Positions 8,928-17,007 of a stretch of DNA of 33,446 bases are shown here, piece by piece. The translations under genes and the position numbers were made by a program. The stretch's first letter is position 1. Each line of letters begins with the position of its first letter. The notes under the pieces are model-generated. The model did not search any database, was not told the DNA's origin, and was given only the letters and a program-made list of their open reading frames with translations. The stretch comes from JABSQH01 sp039194665. GTDB lineage: Bacteria; Actinomycetota; Acidimicrobiia; Acidimicrobiales; Ilumatobacteraceae. The stretch lies in contig JBCCVW010000025.1 in assembly GCA_039194665.1 (NCBI GenBank), forward strand, positions 1-33,446, written 5' to 3'.

Positions 8928-9587
8928 ACCCACCCGCTGCACGTTGCCTGCATCATGGACGGCAACGGCAGATGGGCGGCCAGGCGCGGCCTGCCACGCA
9001 CCGCGGGCCACACCGAAGGCGAGGAGAACCTGGCACGCGTGGTGCGCGCCGCGGTCCAGCGCGACATCGGGTGGCTGACCGTGTTCGGCTTCTCCACCGA
9101 GAACTGGCGTCGACCACGCCCTGAAGTGCGGCACATCCTCGGGCTCCACGAGCGATTGTTCGGCCGCGTCGCAGAACTCAACGAACTCAACGTGCGAGTG
9201 CAGTGGATTGGTCGTCCCTTCGACAGCCGCGAAGCGCGGACACCGCGATACGTACAACGGGCCATCCGCAAGGCGATCGCCGACACCGCCGGGAATACCG
9301 GCATGGTGCTGACCGTGGCATTCGATTACGGAGGACGTTCGGAACTGGTTGCCGCCGTCGAGGCCGCTCGCCACGACGACGACGCAGTCACCGCGGAAGC
9401 GATCGGCCGCCATCTCTACTTGCCTGACCTGCCTCCCGTCGATGTGCTCGTGCGCACGAGCGGCGAACGGCGCGTCTCCAACTTCTTGCTGTGGCAGTCG
9501 GCTGGCGCGGCGATCTACTTCACCGAGACGCCGTGGCCGGACTTCGACAGCGGCGAACTCGACGCGGCGCTCGCGCTCACCCGATGA
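8925..9587 (+). CDS. uppS: Polyprenyl diphosphate synthase (UppS-type cis-prenyltransferase), catalytic subunit lacking the C-terminal RxG tail
   Basis: 220 residues from GTG 8925, 20-30 shorter than typical bacterial UppS. It condenses isopentenyl diphosphate onto an allylic primer in cis to make the polyprenyl carrier for wall glycans. Present: HVACIMDGNGRWA with catalytic Asp12, GFSTENW, FDYGGRSE, and the pyrophosphate-binding RTSGERR (177-183) with SNFLLWQ. Missing: the AYAE motif reads AGAA, so the Mg-linked Glu (Glu213 in E. coli UppS) is Ala196. The chain stops at LDAALALTR, just where homodimeric enzymes continue into RERRFGG. Both missing elements occur in the divergent gene at 8167-8823. 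The -1 frame just past the stop reads PDERRSG, so a recent truncation must be considered. dinG follows after 24 bases. Confidence 0.93.
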   Translation: MTHPLHVACIMDGNGRWAARRGLPRTAGHTEGEENLARVVRAAVQRDIGWLTVFGFSTENWRRPRPEVRHILGLHERLFGRVAELNELNVRVQWIGRPFDSREARTPRYVQRAIRKAIADTAGNTGMVLTVAFDYGGRSELVAAVEAARHDDDAVTAEAIGRHLYLPDLPPVDVLVRTSGERRVSNFLLWQSAGAAIYFTETPWPDFDSGELDAALALTR

Positions 9588-9611
9588 GCGCCGCAGCGGG
9601 ATGAGCACTCG

Positions 9612-11498
9612 ATGAGTCGCGCCGCCGAACGGCTCGCCGAGGTGACTGGCGCGCTCGACGGCGCCGAAGAGCGCCCCGGGCAGATCGAGATGGCTGAACT
9701 GGTCGCCACCGCCATCGCCGACGAGCACCCGCTGATCGTGCAGGCAGGCACCGGCACCGGTAAGACCCTCGCCTACCTCATCCCGGCGGCGCTGTCTGGG
9801 CGCACCGTGGTCGTGTCGACCGCGACCAAAGCCCTGCAGGACCAGCTGGCGACCAAAGACCTACCGTTTCTCGCCGAGCACCTCGACCTCACCTTCGCCG
9901 TGCTCAAGGGTCGCAGCAACTACCTTTGCTTGCAGCGACTCGACGAGCTCGCCCACCCCGACGACACGCAGCTCGCCCTTGACGGCGAGGGGGGCGAGTT
10001 CGGCGCGCTCGCCCCGACCGTACAAGCGGAGATCAATCGGCTCGCCGACTGGTCCGGCCGGACGCAAAGCGGCGATCTCGCCGAGCTCGACTGGTCGCCA
10101 TCGGACGCGGCGTGGGGCGCGGTGAGCGTCGGCAGCGACGAGTGCCCCGGGGCCGATCGCTGCCCGCTCGGCTCGGGGTGCTTCGCCGAATCGGCCAAGC
10201 ACCGTGCTGCAGCGGCCGATGTCGTCGTCGTCAACACGTATCTGTACGGGCTCGACGTGGCCAGCGACGGCGCAATCCTGCCGACCCACGATGTCGTCGT
10301 GTTCGACGAGGCGCATGTGCTCGAAGACGTGATGAGCGACACGGTCGGACTGCAAATCGCTCCTGGCCGCTTCGTCACGCTGGCCGGAACGATCCGCCGG
10401 GTGATCGAGGACCCGCAGCTCACTGCGTCGATCGCCGACATCGCCGATGCGTTGCGCGATGCGTTGTCGGACCGCCTCGGCGAACGGCTCGAGTCACCGT
10501 TGCCCGACGGATTACACAACGCGCTCACCGACGCACGCACTCGACTCGGCGTCGCCCTCGACGGATTGTCGGCCATCGATACCGACAACGACGAGGTCAA
10601 GCAGCGTCGCCTGCGCGCCCAGGTGATGACCGGCCGAGCGGTGGAGCAGATCGACGCAGCGATCGAGGGACGCCCTGGATCAGTGATGTTCGTCGGCGGA
10701 TCGCCGATGAGCCCACGGCTCGAGATCGCCCCGCTCGATGTCGGCCCCACACTCGACGCCGGCGTGTGGTCGCAGCGCACGGCGATCTTGACAAGCGCCA
10801 CGATTCCTTCCTCGCTCGCCAACCGCGTGGGAATCGATCACGAGTCGGTCACCGAGGCCGACGTCGGCAGTCCCTTCGATTACGACACCAACGCCTTGTT
10901 GTATTGCGCGCTGCATCTGCCCAATCCCAACGATGCGGGATTTCGCGACGCCGCCAACGATGAACTCGAGGCGTTGATCGCCGCCGCCGGCGGCCGCACC
11001 CTTGCCCTGTTCACCAGCTACCGCGCCATGGACGAGGCCGCCGAGGCACTGCGTGCACGGATCGACGTGCCGCTTCTGACACAGCGCGACCTACCCAAGC
11101 CCGCACTGATCGAGAAGTTCTCCGCGGACGAAGCGACCTGCTTGTTCGCCACCGCCGGGTTGTTCCAGGGCGTCGATGTGCCGGGACGAACGCTGTCGCT
11201 GGTGGTGATCGACCGCATTCCGTTCCCCCGCCCCGACGATCCCTTGCTCAGCGCGCGTCGTGAACAGCTCGGGCCGACCGCATTCGCCGACATCGACCTC
11301 CCGCGCGCATCGATGCTGCTCGCCCAAGCGGCGGGTCGCCTGATCCGCTCACGCACGGACCGCGGTGCGGTGGCCGTCCTCGACAAGCGGTTGGGCACGG
11401 CGCGCTACCGGTGGGACATCGTCAACGCACTCCCCCCGATGCGTCGCACCCGCCACCGCGCCGACGCCGAGGCCTTCCTCCGCGACATCACGTCGTAG
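9612..11498 (+). CDS. dinG: DinG/XPD-family ATP-dependent DNA helicase
   Basis: 628 residues, superfamily 2 iron-sulfur helicase acting 5' to 3' on damaged or structured DNA and R-loops. Seen: RPGQIEMAE (Q-motif-like), Walker A AGTGTGKT (45-52), STATKALQDQL, and four candidate Fe-S cysteines between Walker A and the DEAH box (NYLC; then ECPGADRC and GSGCF). DEAH is at 232-235 (VVFDEAHVLED). Motifs of the second RecA domain follow: LFTSYRAMDEAAEALR, GLFQGVDVPG, and QAAGRLIRSRTDRGAV as motif VI. It lies 24 bases after uppS on the same strand, so co-transcription is likely. The 3' end faces the aldolase gene across a hairpin. Actinobacterial annotation often says only 'ATP-dependent DNA helicase' for this subfamily. 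Confidence 0.92.
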   Translation: MSRAAERLAEVTGALDGAEERPGQIEMAELVATAIADEHPLIVQAGTGTGKTLAYLIPAALSGRTVVVSTATKALQDQLATKDLPFLAEHLDLTFAVLKGRSNYLCLQRLDELAHPDDTQLALDGEGGEFGALAPTVQAEINRLADWSGRTQSGDLAELDWSPSDAAWGAVSVGSDECPGADRCPLGSGCFAESAKHRAAAADVVVVNTYLYGLDVASDGAILPTHDVVVFDEAHVLEDVMSDTVGLQIAPGRFVTLAGTIRRVIEDPQLTASIADIADALRDALSDRLGERLESPLPDGLHNALTDARTRLGVALDGLSAIDTDNDEVKQRRLRAQVMTGRAVEQIDAAIEGRPGSVMFVGGSPMSPRLEIAPLDVGPTLDAGVWSQRTAILTSATIPSSLANRVGIDHESVTEADVGSPFDYDTNALLYCALHLPNPNDAGFRDAANDELEALIAAAGGRTLALFTSYRAMDEAAEALRARIDVPLLTQRDLPKPALIEKFSADEATCLFATAGLFQGVDVPGRTLSLVVIDRIPFPRPDDPLLSARREQLGPTAFADIDLPRASMLLAQAAGRLIRSRTDRGAVAVLDKRLGTARYRWDIVNALPPMRRTRHRADAEAFLRDITS

Positions 11499-11500
11499 CC

Positions 11501-11549
11501 GAAATCCTGTCGATATCCGGCGCGAGGCGCGTGGAAACGACAGAATTTC
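11501..11549. terminator. Bidirectional hairpin terminator between dinG and the aldolase gene
   Basis: GAAATCCTGTCG (11501-11512) and CGACAGAATTTC (11538-11549) form a 12-bp inverted repeat with one mismatch. The loop of 25 nt can pair further through CGCG-AGG-CGCG. It begins 3 nt after the dinG stop, between convergent genes. The A/T-rich outer ends would give short U-rich tracts in both directions. Confidence 0.6.
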
Positions 11550-11586
11550 AGAGAGAGGGGTCGACGTTCCGGAGGGATCGACGGCG

Positions 11587-12468
11587 TCAGGTGATCGAGG
11601 CGGCGAAGATCGAGGCGATCGCCTCGTCCATCTCGGCGTTGAACTCGGCGTCGGTCTGCTGTGCCGTCAACCCCTCAGACAACGCCCGCGAGAAGCTGGC
11701 GATCATGCCGTGGTTGCGCGCCAGACGTTCGTTGGCCTCGTCGCGGGAGTAGCCGCCCGACAACGCGACGACACGTACCACCTTGTCGTGCTCGATGAGC
11801 GGGCGGTAGAAGTCGTCGACCGAGGGGATCGACAGTTTCAACATGACTTCGCGACTCGATGCATCGAGATGCTCGATGATCCGATCGCGCAGGATCGTCT
11901 CGGCCTCGGCCTTGTCGGCGATGGTGATGTCGACCTCGGGTTCGAGAATCGGCACCAATCCGCCGTCGAGGATCTGCTCGCCGACCGCGAACTGCTGGTC
12001 GACGATCGCGGCGATCCCCGACTCGCTCGCCGCCTTGACCACCGAGCGCATCTTGGTGCCGAACACGCCGAGGCCGACGGCGCGGGCGACGAGTTCGTCG
12101 AGGCCGGGAATCGGCTTCATCAGCTGGACGCCGTCATCTTCGTCGGCGAGGCCCTTGTCGACCTTGAGGAACGGCACCACCCGCTTCTCCGACCACAGAT
12201 ACTCGGCGGAGCCCTTGCCCTCGATCTGCCGATCCATCGTCTGCTCGAAGAGGATCGCGGCGAGGATGCGCTCGCCCGTAAACGCCGGACAGGTGACGAT
12301 CCGCGTGCGCATCTGATGGATGAGATCGAACATCTCGTGTTCGTTCGACCATTGATCGTCGGCGACGCCGTACGCCCGCAACGCCTTCGGGGTGGAGCCG
12401 CCGCTCTGGTCGAGCGCAGCGATGAACCCCTGCGCCGAGCGTGCCTTCTGGAGCATGTCCTCGTTCAC
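11587..12468 (-). CDS. fda: Class I fructose-bisphosphate aldolase
   Basis: 293 residues. It cleaves fructose 1,6-bisphosphate to dihydroxyacetone phosphate and glyceraldehyde 3-phosphate through a Schiff base, without metal. The bacterial class I family signature is clear: GFIAALDQSGGSTPKAL (14-30), ILFEQTMDR, VPFLKVDKGL (98-107), QLMKPI, GTKMRSV, ILEPEVDI (174-181), and Lys211 in MLKLSIP as the likely Schiff-base lysine. The C-terminal ALSGGYSRDEAN is also typical. The start is GTG 12468, with a TAGTGT element 7 nt upstream. It is convergent with dinG and divergent from the aldo/keto reductase gene, leaving 89 bases for both promoters. It stands alone, not with other glycolytic genes. Confidence 0.93.
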   Translation of the reverse strand: MNEDMLQKARSAQGFIAALDQSGGSTPKALRAYGVADDQWSNEHEMFDLIHQMRTRIVTCPAFTGERILAAILFEQTMDRQIEGKGSAEYLWSEKRVVPFLKVDKGLADEDDGVQLMKPIPGLDELVARAVGLGVFGTKMRSVVKAASESGIAAIVDQQFAVGEQILDGGLVPILEPEVDITIADKAEAETILRDRIIEHLDASSREVMLKLSIPSVDDFYRPLIEHDKVVRVVALSGGYSRDEANERLARNHGMIASFSRALSEGLTAQQTDAEFNAEMDEAIASIFAASIT

Positions 12469-12481
12469 GTGGCCGACACTA
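12466..12481 (-). promoter_or_regulatory. Leaderless-type -10 element of the aldolase gene
   Basis: On the minus strand TAGTGT (12481-12476) lies 7 nt before GTG 12468, with no Shine-Dalgarno sequence. It is the same layout as at uppS and the DsbA-like gene. Confidence 0.5.
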
Positions 12482-12557
12482 GCGACACTCCCCGTGGCCC
12501 GTCACCGGCCGTTGGTCCCTCTGCCAGCACGATCGCCGCGCGCGAGGATGCAGCACG

Positions 12558-13631
12558 ATGACCAACACCTCACCGCTCACCGCCCGCCGCCAGCTCGGGG
12601 CGGGCGGACCGCTCGTTGCCCCCCTCGCGCTCGGCACGATGACGTTCGGCGCGGAGACGCCCGAAGCCGACGCCTACGCGCAACTCGACATGTTCGTCGA
12701 GGCCGGCGCCAACCACATCGACACCGCCGACGTGTACGGGCCGGACGGCGCCTCGGAGTCGATCATCGGGCGGTGGCTCGCAGCACGAGGGCGAACCGAT
12801 GATCTGATCATCGCCACCAAGGGACGCTTCGGCCCGCCGCCTGGCTCCACCGGCGCATCGCGCCGCGCCCTCGAACTGTCGCTCGACGCGAGCCTGACGC
12901 GGCTCGGCCTCGATGCCGTCGACCTGTACTACGTGCACGGATGGGATCCACACACGCCACTGATCGAGACACTCGACACGTTGTCGACCCTCGTTCGTTC
13001 GGGCCGGGTTCGCCATGTTGGCTGGTCGAACTGCACCGGCTGGCAACTCGCCCAGATCGTCACGCTCTGTGAAGCACACGGCTTCGTGCGGCCGGTCGCC
13101 GTTCAGCCGCAGTACAACCTGCTCGACCGCGGGATCGAGTGGGAGGTCATGCCGTACGCCCTCCACGCCGAGCTCGGTCTCGCTCCGTGGTCGCCGCTGG
13201 GCGGCGGTTGGCTCACCGGCAAGTACACCCGCGAGCACCGTCCGACGGGGGCGACCAGGCTTGGCGAAGACCCCGAACGAGGTGTCGAGGCCTACGACGC
13301 GCGCAACAACGAACAGACGTGGCGAGTGCTCGACGCGGTGGACGACATCGCTGGCGGACACGGGGTGCCATGGGGGCACGTGGCGCTGAACTGGGTCGCT
13401 GGACGGCCGGGTGTGGCCACGGTGTTGCTCGGGGCGCGCACCACCGGCCAGCTTGCAGAGAACCTTGCGGCGACGAGCTTCGAACTCAGCGCCGACGAAC
13501 GGCAACGACTCGACGTGGTTTCGGCCCCCGGATTGCCACCGTATCCATACGGGATGATCGAGGAGTTCTGCGAGGTGTCCGACTGGGCGCGTCTCGCCAC
13601 CCGGCCCACCAGCCCTGGAGGATTGTCATGA
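12558..13631 (+). CDS. Aldo/keto reductase
   Basis: 357 residues, a TIM-barrel NAD(P)H-dependent oxidoreductase acting on aldehydes or ketones. The catalytic tetrad is visible as Asp55 and Tyr60 (HIDTADVYGPDG), Lys88 (ATKGRFG) and His127 (YYVHGWD). Cofactor-binding segments follow: VGWSNCTGWQ, VQPQYNLLDR, LGLAPWSPLGGGWLTGKY and the late GARTTGQLAENLAA. The overall pattern is that of the YajO/general-stress subgroup rather than the classic xylose reductases, but the substrate cannot be read from sequence. Its stop overlaps the start of the crotonase gene (ATGA), so the two are translationally coupled. Confidence 0.9.
   Translation: MTNTSPLTARRQLGAGGPLVAPLALGTMTFGAETPEADAYAQLDMFVEAGANHIDTADVYGPDGASESIIGRWLAARGRTDDLIIATKGRFGPPPGSTGASRRALELSLDASLTRLGLDAVDLYYVHGWDPHTPLIETLDTLSTLVRSGRVRHVGWSNCTGWQLAQIVTLCEAHGFVRPVAVQPQYNLLDRGIEWEVMPYALHAELGLAPWSPLGGGWLTGKYTREHRPTGATRLGEDPERGVEAYDARNNEQTWRVLDAVDDIAGGHGVPWGHVALNWVAGRPGVATVLLGARTTGQLAENLAATSFELSADERQRLDVVSAPGLPPYPYGMIEEFCEVSDWARLATRPTSPGGLS
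13617..13630 (+). promoter_or_regulatory. Strong ribosome binding site for the crotonase gene
   Basis: GGAGG (13617-13621) is 6 nt before ATG 13628 and inside the 3' end of the aldo/keto reductase gene. It is one of the few canonical Shine-Dalgarno sites here, as expected for an internal operon gene. Confidence 0.7.
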
Positions 13632-14389
13632 CCGACGAATCGACGGACGAGGTTGTCCACCTGGCGATCGACGACGGGATCGCCACCATCACCCTCGACT
13701 CGCAGTCGAACCGCAATGCGTTGTCGCGCCAGCTCGTCGCCGAGCTGCACGAGCGCCTCGACGTCGCGGAGGCGGATGACGCGCGCGCAGTCGTGCTGAC
13801 GCATGCTGGCCCCGCGTTCTGTGCCGGCGCCGACCTCAAGGAGCGACGCGACGGACCACCGGACTCGGGACCGTTTGTCGACGTGCTCCGTCGGCTGATG
13901 GACGCGCCGCGGCCGACGATCGCCGCCGTCGATGGCGCAGTGCGTGCCGGCGGGATCGGCCTGATGGCCTCGTGTGACCTCGTCGTTGTCGCGTCGACGG
14001 TGACGTTCGCGCTGACCGAGGTCCGCATCGGCGTGGCGGCAGCGATCATTTCGGTCCCGATCCTGCGGCGCGTCGCACCCTCGCAGATTGCGGCAGCGAT
14101 GCTCACCGGTGAGGCATTCGATGCGACCGAGGCGCGGTCGATCGGCTTGGTATCGCACGTCACCGACGATGTTGCGGGCACCGTCGGTGCCCTGTGCGCA
14201 GGCGTGCAGGCGGGCGCCCCGACCGCTGTGGCCGAGACGAAGGCGATGTTGCATCGCGTCCCCGAGTTGGCCCGCGACGACGCGTTCGAGGAGATGCGCA
14301 TCCTCTCGGAGCGACTGTTCTCAGGACCCGACGCGGCCGAAGGGATGGCCGCGTTCGCCGAGAAGCGCCGGCCCAACTGGTCGCCGTAG
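13628..14389 (+). CDS. Enoyl-CoA hydratase/isomerase (crotonase) family protein, LiuC-like
   Basis: 253 residues. Crotonase-fold enzymes bind acyl-CoA and stabilise an enolate in an oxyanion hole. Seen: the CoA and oxyanion segment AFCAGADLKE (63-72), the second half-site VDGAVRAGGIGLMASCD (101-117), then FALTEVRIGVAAAIIS (127-142). Glu131 corresponds to the second catalytic Glu of rat mitochondrial hydratase (Glu164), but the first (Glu144) is Gly111. The LTEVRIG...IIS pattern recalls methylglutaconyl-CoA hydratases of leucine breakdown (LiuC), so that activity or an isomerase role is possible. It is coupled to the aldo/keto reductase by an ATGA overlap and is followed 60 bases later by an acyl-CoA ligase, giving a fatty or branched acyl-CoA context. 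Confidence 0.88.
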   Translation: MTDESTDEVVHLAIDDGIATITLDSQSNRNALSRQLVAELHERLDVAEADDARAVVLTHAGPAFCAGADLKERRDGPPDSGPFVDVLRRLMDAPRPTIAAVDGAVRAGGIGLMASCDLVVVASTVTFALTEVRIGVAAAIISVPILRRVAPSQIAAAMLTGEAFDATEARSIGLVSHVTDDVAGTVGALCAGVQAGAPTAVAETKAMLHRVPELARDDAFEEMRILSERLFSGPDAAEGMAAFAEKRRPNWSP

Positions 14390-14449
14390 CCCAACCGCAC
14401 CCGTTCGCCGCCCTGGCGTGCCATTGGTCACACGTGCGACACTGACGTC

Positions 14450-16414
14450 ATGACCGACACGATCACCAGGGAAGAGCTCGACGCCCGCGTGGCTGGGCAG
14501 ACGCTGCCAACTCGTTTCCTCGCCAACCTCGAACGCAATCGCGACGTGCCGGTGATTCGTTGGGTCGACGACCCCAGCGGGGGCCTGCCGCCATACGAAG
14601 AGTTCAACGCGTGGACGCTCGGCGACCTCGCCGACCTCACCGCTCGGCTGACCACCGGCCTCGAGTCTCTCGGCATCGGTCCTGGCGACACCGTCGTGAT
14701 GATGATGCGCAACCGGCCCGAGTTCCATGCGCTCGATCTCGCCGTGTTGTTCCGTGGCGCCACGCCGGTATCGATCTACAACTCATCGGCCCCAGAACAG
14801 ATCGAGTATCTGGCCAACGACTGCTCGGCCAAGCTGGCGATCGTCGAAGACATGGGCTTTCTCGAGCGCCTGCTGAAGGTACGCGGCGAGCTGTCGGCCT
14901 TGGAGAACGTGGTCATCCTCGAGGATGCAGAAGGCGTCGGCGACGACATCGTTCGTTACGCAGCGCTCGCCGAGAGTGCACCCGCTGATCTGGCCGCGTC
15001 GGCCGAGCTCGCCACACCCGACGGACTGGCGACGATCATCTACACCTCCGGCACGACGGGGCCGCCGAAGGGCGTGATGCTCTCGAACCAGAACGTGGTG
15101 TGGACGCTCGAAGCGGTCGGCGAGAACATGAAGGTACAGACCGACATCGACAACTTCGCCGGTAAGCGCCACGTGTCGTACCTCCCGATGGCGCACATCA
15201 TGGAGCGGCTGCTCGGTCACTACTACCTCGTCGACTTCGCCACCGAGCTGACCTGCTGCCCCGAGACGTCGATGCTCGCGGCATACACCGCGGCGGTGAA
15301 GCCCAACGTGATGATCGGCGTTCCGCGGGTATGGGAGAAGTTCTACGCCGGCGTCAACGCCGCACTGGGCGCCGACCCCGAGAAGGCCAAGGCCTTCGGA
15401 GAAGCGCTCGACGCGGCCCTGCCGATCAAGGCCAAGATGGATGCCGGAACGGCCACCCAAGAAGAGATCGACACGTGGAACTTCCTCGATCAGGTGGCGT
15501 TCACCACGGTGCGCGGCTTGATCGGCCTCGACCAGACCGAAATCGGCATCACCGGCGCAGCGCCCCTCCCGGCGGAGATCCTGTCGTGGTTCCGGGCGAT
15601 CGGTGTCCCGCTCACCGAGGGCTACGGCATGTCGGAGACCACCGCCGTGTTGACGTGGTCGAACATTCCCAAGCCCGGTTGTGTGGGCACGCCGGGTCTC
15701 GGTGTCGACGTGAAAATCGCCGAGGACGGCGAGGTACTGGCCAGGGGTACCAACATGTTCGTCGGCTACTTGGGTCAGCCAGAGAAGACCGCTGAGACGC
15801 TCGACGACGACGGATGGGTGCACACGGGCGACATCGGCGTGCTCGACGAAGATGGCTACCTGAAGATCGTCGATCGCAAGAAGGAGCTGATCATCACGGC
15901 GGGCGGAAAGAACATCAGCCCCGCCAACCTCGAATCGGAGCTGAAGATGATCCCGCTCGTCGGTCAAGCGTGCGTCATCGGCGACCAGAAGCCGTTCGTG
16001 TCGGCGCTGGTGGTGCTCGACCCCGATGCCGCGAAGAGCTGGGCGGCGAGCCACGGCCTGAGCGGCGCCGACGCCGATCCGGTCGTCCTTGCCGAAAATC
16101 CAGACGTGATCGCCGAGATCGACGCCGGGTTGACCGAGGTGATGGCCGGCTTCAACAACGCTGAGGCGGTGAAGAAGGTCAAGGTGCTCGGCGAGGAGTG
16201 GATGCCCGACTCGGACCTGCTCACGCCGACCTCGAAGCTCAAGCGGCGCGGCGTGTTGACCCGCTTCGCCGACGAAATCGACGAGCTCTACGCCACCACC
16301 CGGTCGCCGACCCCGCGGGCGGTCACGATCAGCTTGGGATCGTCGGGGTGGTCCTCGATCTTCAGGCGCAGCCGCCGCACGTGGGCGTCGACCAGCCGCG
16401 AGTCGCCGAGGTAG
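14450..16414 (+). CDS. Long-chain fatty acid-CoA ligase (FadD15-like), with an antisense-derived tail
   Basis: 654 residues. ANL-superfamily enzyme that activates a fatty acid with ATP to acyl-AMP and then acyl-CoA. Motifs: the phosphate loop IIYTSGTTGPPKG (about 199-211), YLPMAHIMER, EGYGMSETTAVLT, DGWVHTGDIG, the hinge DRKKELIITAGGKNISP, and LTPTSKLKRR near the end, which carries the C-terminal region of long-chain ligases. Relatives normally finish soon after the segment seen here as ADEIDELY (near nt 16292). This frame runs about 40 further residues, rich in Arg/Ser/Thr, across the 3' end of the opposing response-regulator gene to a stop at 16412-16414. The start has a weak -10-like GACACT 6 nt upstream. 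Confidence 0.92.
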   Translation: MTDTITREELDARVAGQTLPTRFLANLERNRDVPVIRWVDDPSGGLPPYEEFNAWTLGDLADLTARLTTGLESLGIGPGDTVVMMMRNRPEFHALDLAVLFRGATPVSIYNSSAPEQIEYLANDCSAKLAIVEDMGFLERLLKVRGELSALENVVILEDAEGVGDDIVRYAALAESAPADLAASAELATPDGLATIIYTSGTTGPPKGVMLSNQNVVWTLEAVGENMKVQTDIDNFAGKRHVSYLPMAHIMERLLGHYYLVDFATELTCCPETSMLAAYTAAVKPNVMIGVPRVWEKFYAGVNAALGADPEKAKAFGEALDAALPIKAKMDAGTATQEEIDTWNFLDQVAFTTVRGLIGLDQTEIGITGAAPLPAEILSWFRAIGVPLTEGYGMSETTAVLTWSNIPKPGCVGTPGLGVDVKIAEDGEVLARGTNMFVGYLGQPEKTAETLDDDGWVHTGDIGVLDEDGYLKIVDRKKELIITAGGKNISPANLESELKMIPLVGQACVIGDQKPFVSALVVLDPDAAKSWAASHGLSGADADPVVLAENPDVIAEIDAGLTEVMAGFNNAEAVKKVKVLGEEWMPDSDLLTPTSKLKRRGVLTRFADEIDELYATTRSPTPRAVTISLGSSGWSSIFRRSRRTWASTSRESPR

Positions 16415-16971
16415 TCGTAGCCCCACACTCGTTCGAGCAACTGGTCGCGCGACAACACCGCGCCGGCGTGGTCGGCAAACTCGCACAACAAGCGGTACTC
16501 GGTTTTGGTGAGGTTCAACTCGACCCCGGCCTTGAAGACCAGGCCCTGCTCGCGGCGAACCTCGATGTCGCCGAATTGCATCGACGCCGGCGCGCTCGGC
16601 GTGGCGTGCAAATTCACCCGGCGCAACAGCGCACGGATCCGGGCGGCCAACTCCTTCGGCACCACCGGCTTCGTCACGTAGTCGTCGGCACCCGCCTCGA
16701 GCCCGGCGACCATGTCGATCGTGTCGGTCTGCGCCGTGATGATGATGATGGGCACGATGCTGGTGGAGCGGATTGCTCGGCACACCTCGAATCCACTCAT
16801 GTCCGGCAGACGCAGGTCGAGCAAGACGAGATCAGGTGGTTGCCGCTCGAATGCCGCCAGACCGGCAGCACCGGTGCCGGCTTCAGCCACCGAGTAACCC
16901 TCGTCCTCCAACGCCAGCGACAACGCGAGGCGAATCCCGTCGTCGTCCTCGATGAACAGCAGCGACTCCAT
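16288..16971 (-). CDS. OmpR/PhoB-type response regulator, MtrA-like
   Basis: 227 residues. Receiver domain with acidic pocket IEDDD (7-11), phosphoacceptor Asp52 in LVLLDLRLPDMSG and Lys101 in VTKP. The stretch TDTIDMVAGLEAGADDY is very like actinobacterial MtrA. The C-terminal winged helix reads LTKTEYRLLCEFADHAG, LLERVWGYDYLGDSRLVDAHVRRLR, ending at TARGVGDRVVA. It should bind DNA after phosphorylation by the kinase at 17221. ATG 16971 starts directly at the receiver; the frame is open further upstream, but only as antisense to the kinase gene. The gene is divergent from its kinase, unlike the co-directional mtrA-mtrB order of Mycobacterium and Streptomyces. Its last 127 bases overlap the acyl-CoA ligase gene on the other strand. 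Confidence 0.92.
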   Translation of the reverse strand: MESLLFIEDDDGIRLALSLALEDEGYSVAEAGTGAAGLAAFERQPPDLVLLDLRLPDMSGFEVCRAIRSTSIVPIIIITAQTDTIDMVAGLEAGADDYVTKPVVPKELAARIRALLRRVNLHATPSAPASMQFGDIEVRREQGLVFKAGVELNLTKTEYRLLCEFADHAGAVLSRDQLLERVWGYDYLGDSRLVDAHVRRLRLKIEDHPDDPKLIVTARGVGDRVVA

Positions 16972-17007
16972 GTCACGTCTGATTCTGCCTGGTGAGGCCG
17001 CCGCGAA

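Noticed and set aside
11365..12561. 398-codon plus-strand frame over the aldolase gene
   Set aside because: It is antisense to a clear class I aldolase and shows only compositional bias.
14783..16783. Open frame of 666 codons on the minus strand across the acyl-CoA ligase gene
   Set aside because: The composition is biased (His/Arg/Gly/Val) with no motifs, while the opposing frame carries all ANL motifs.
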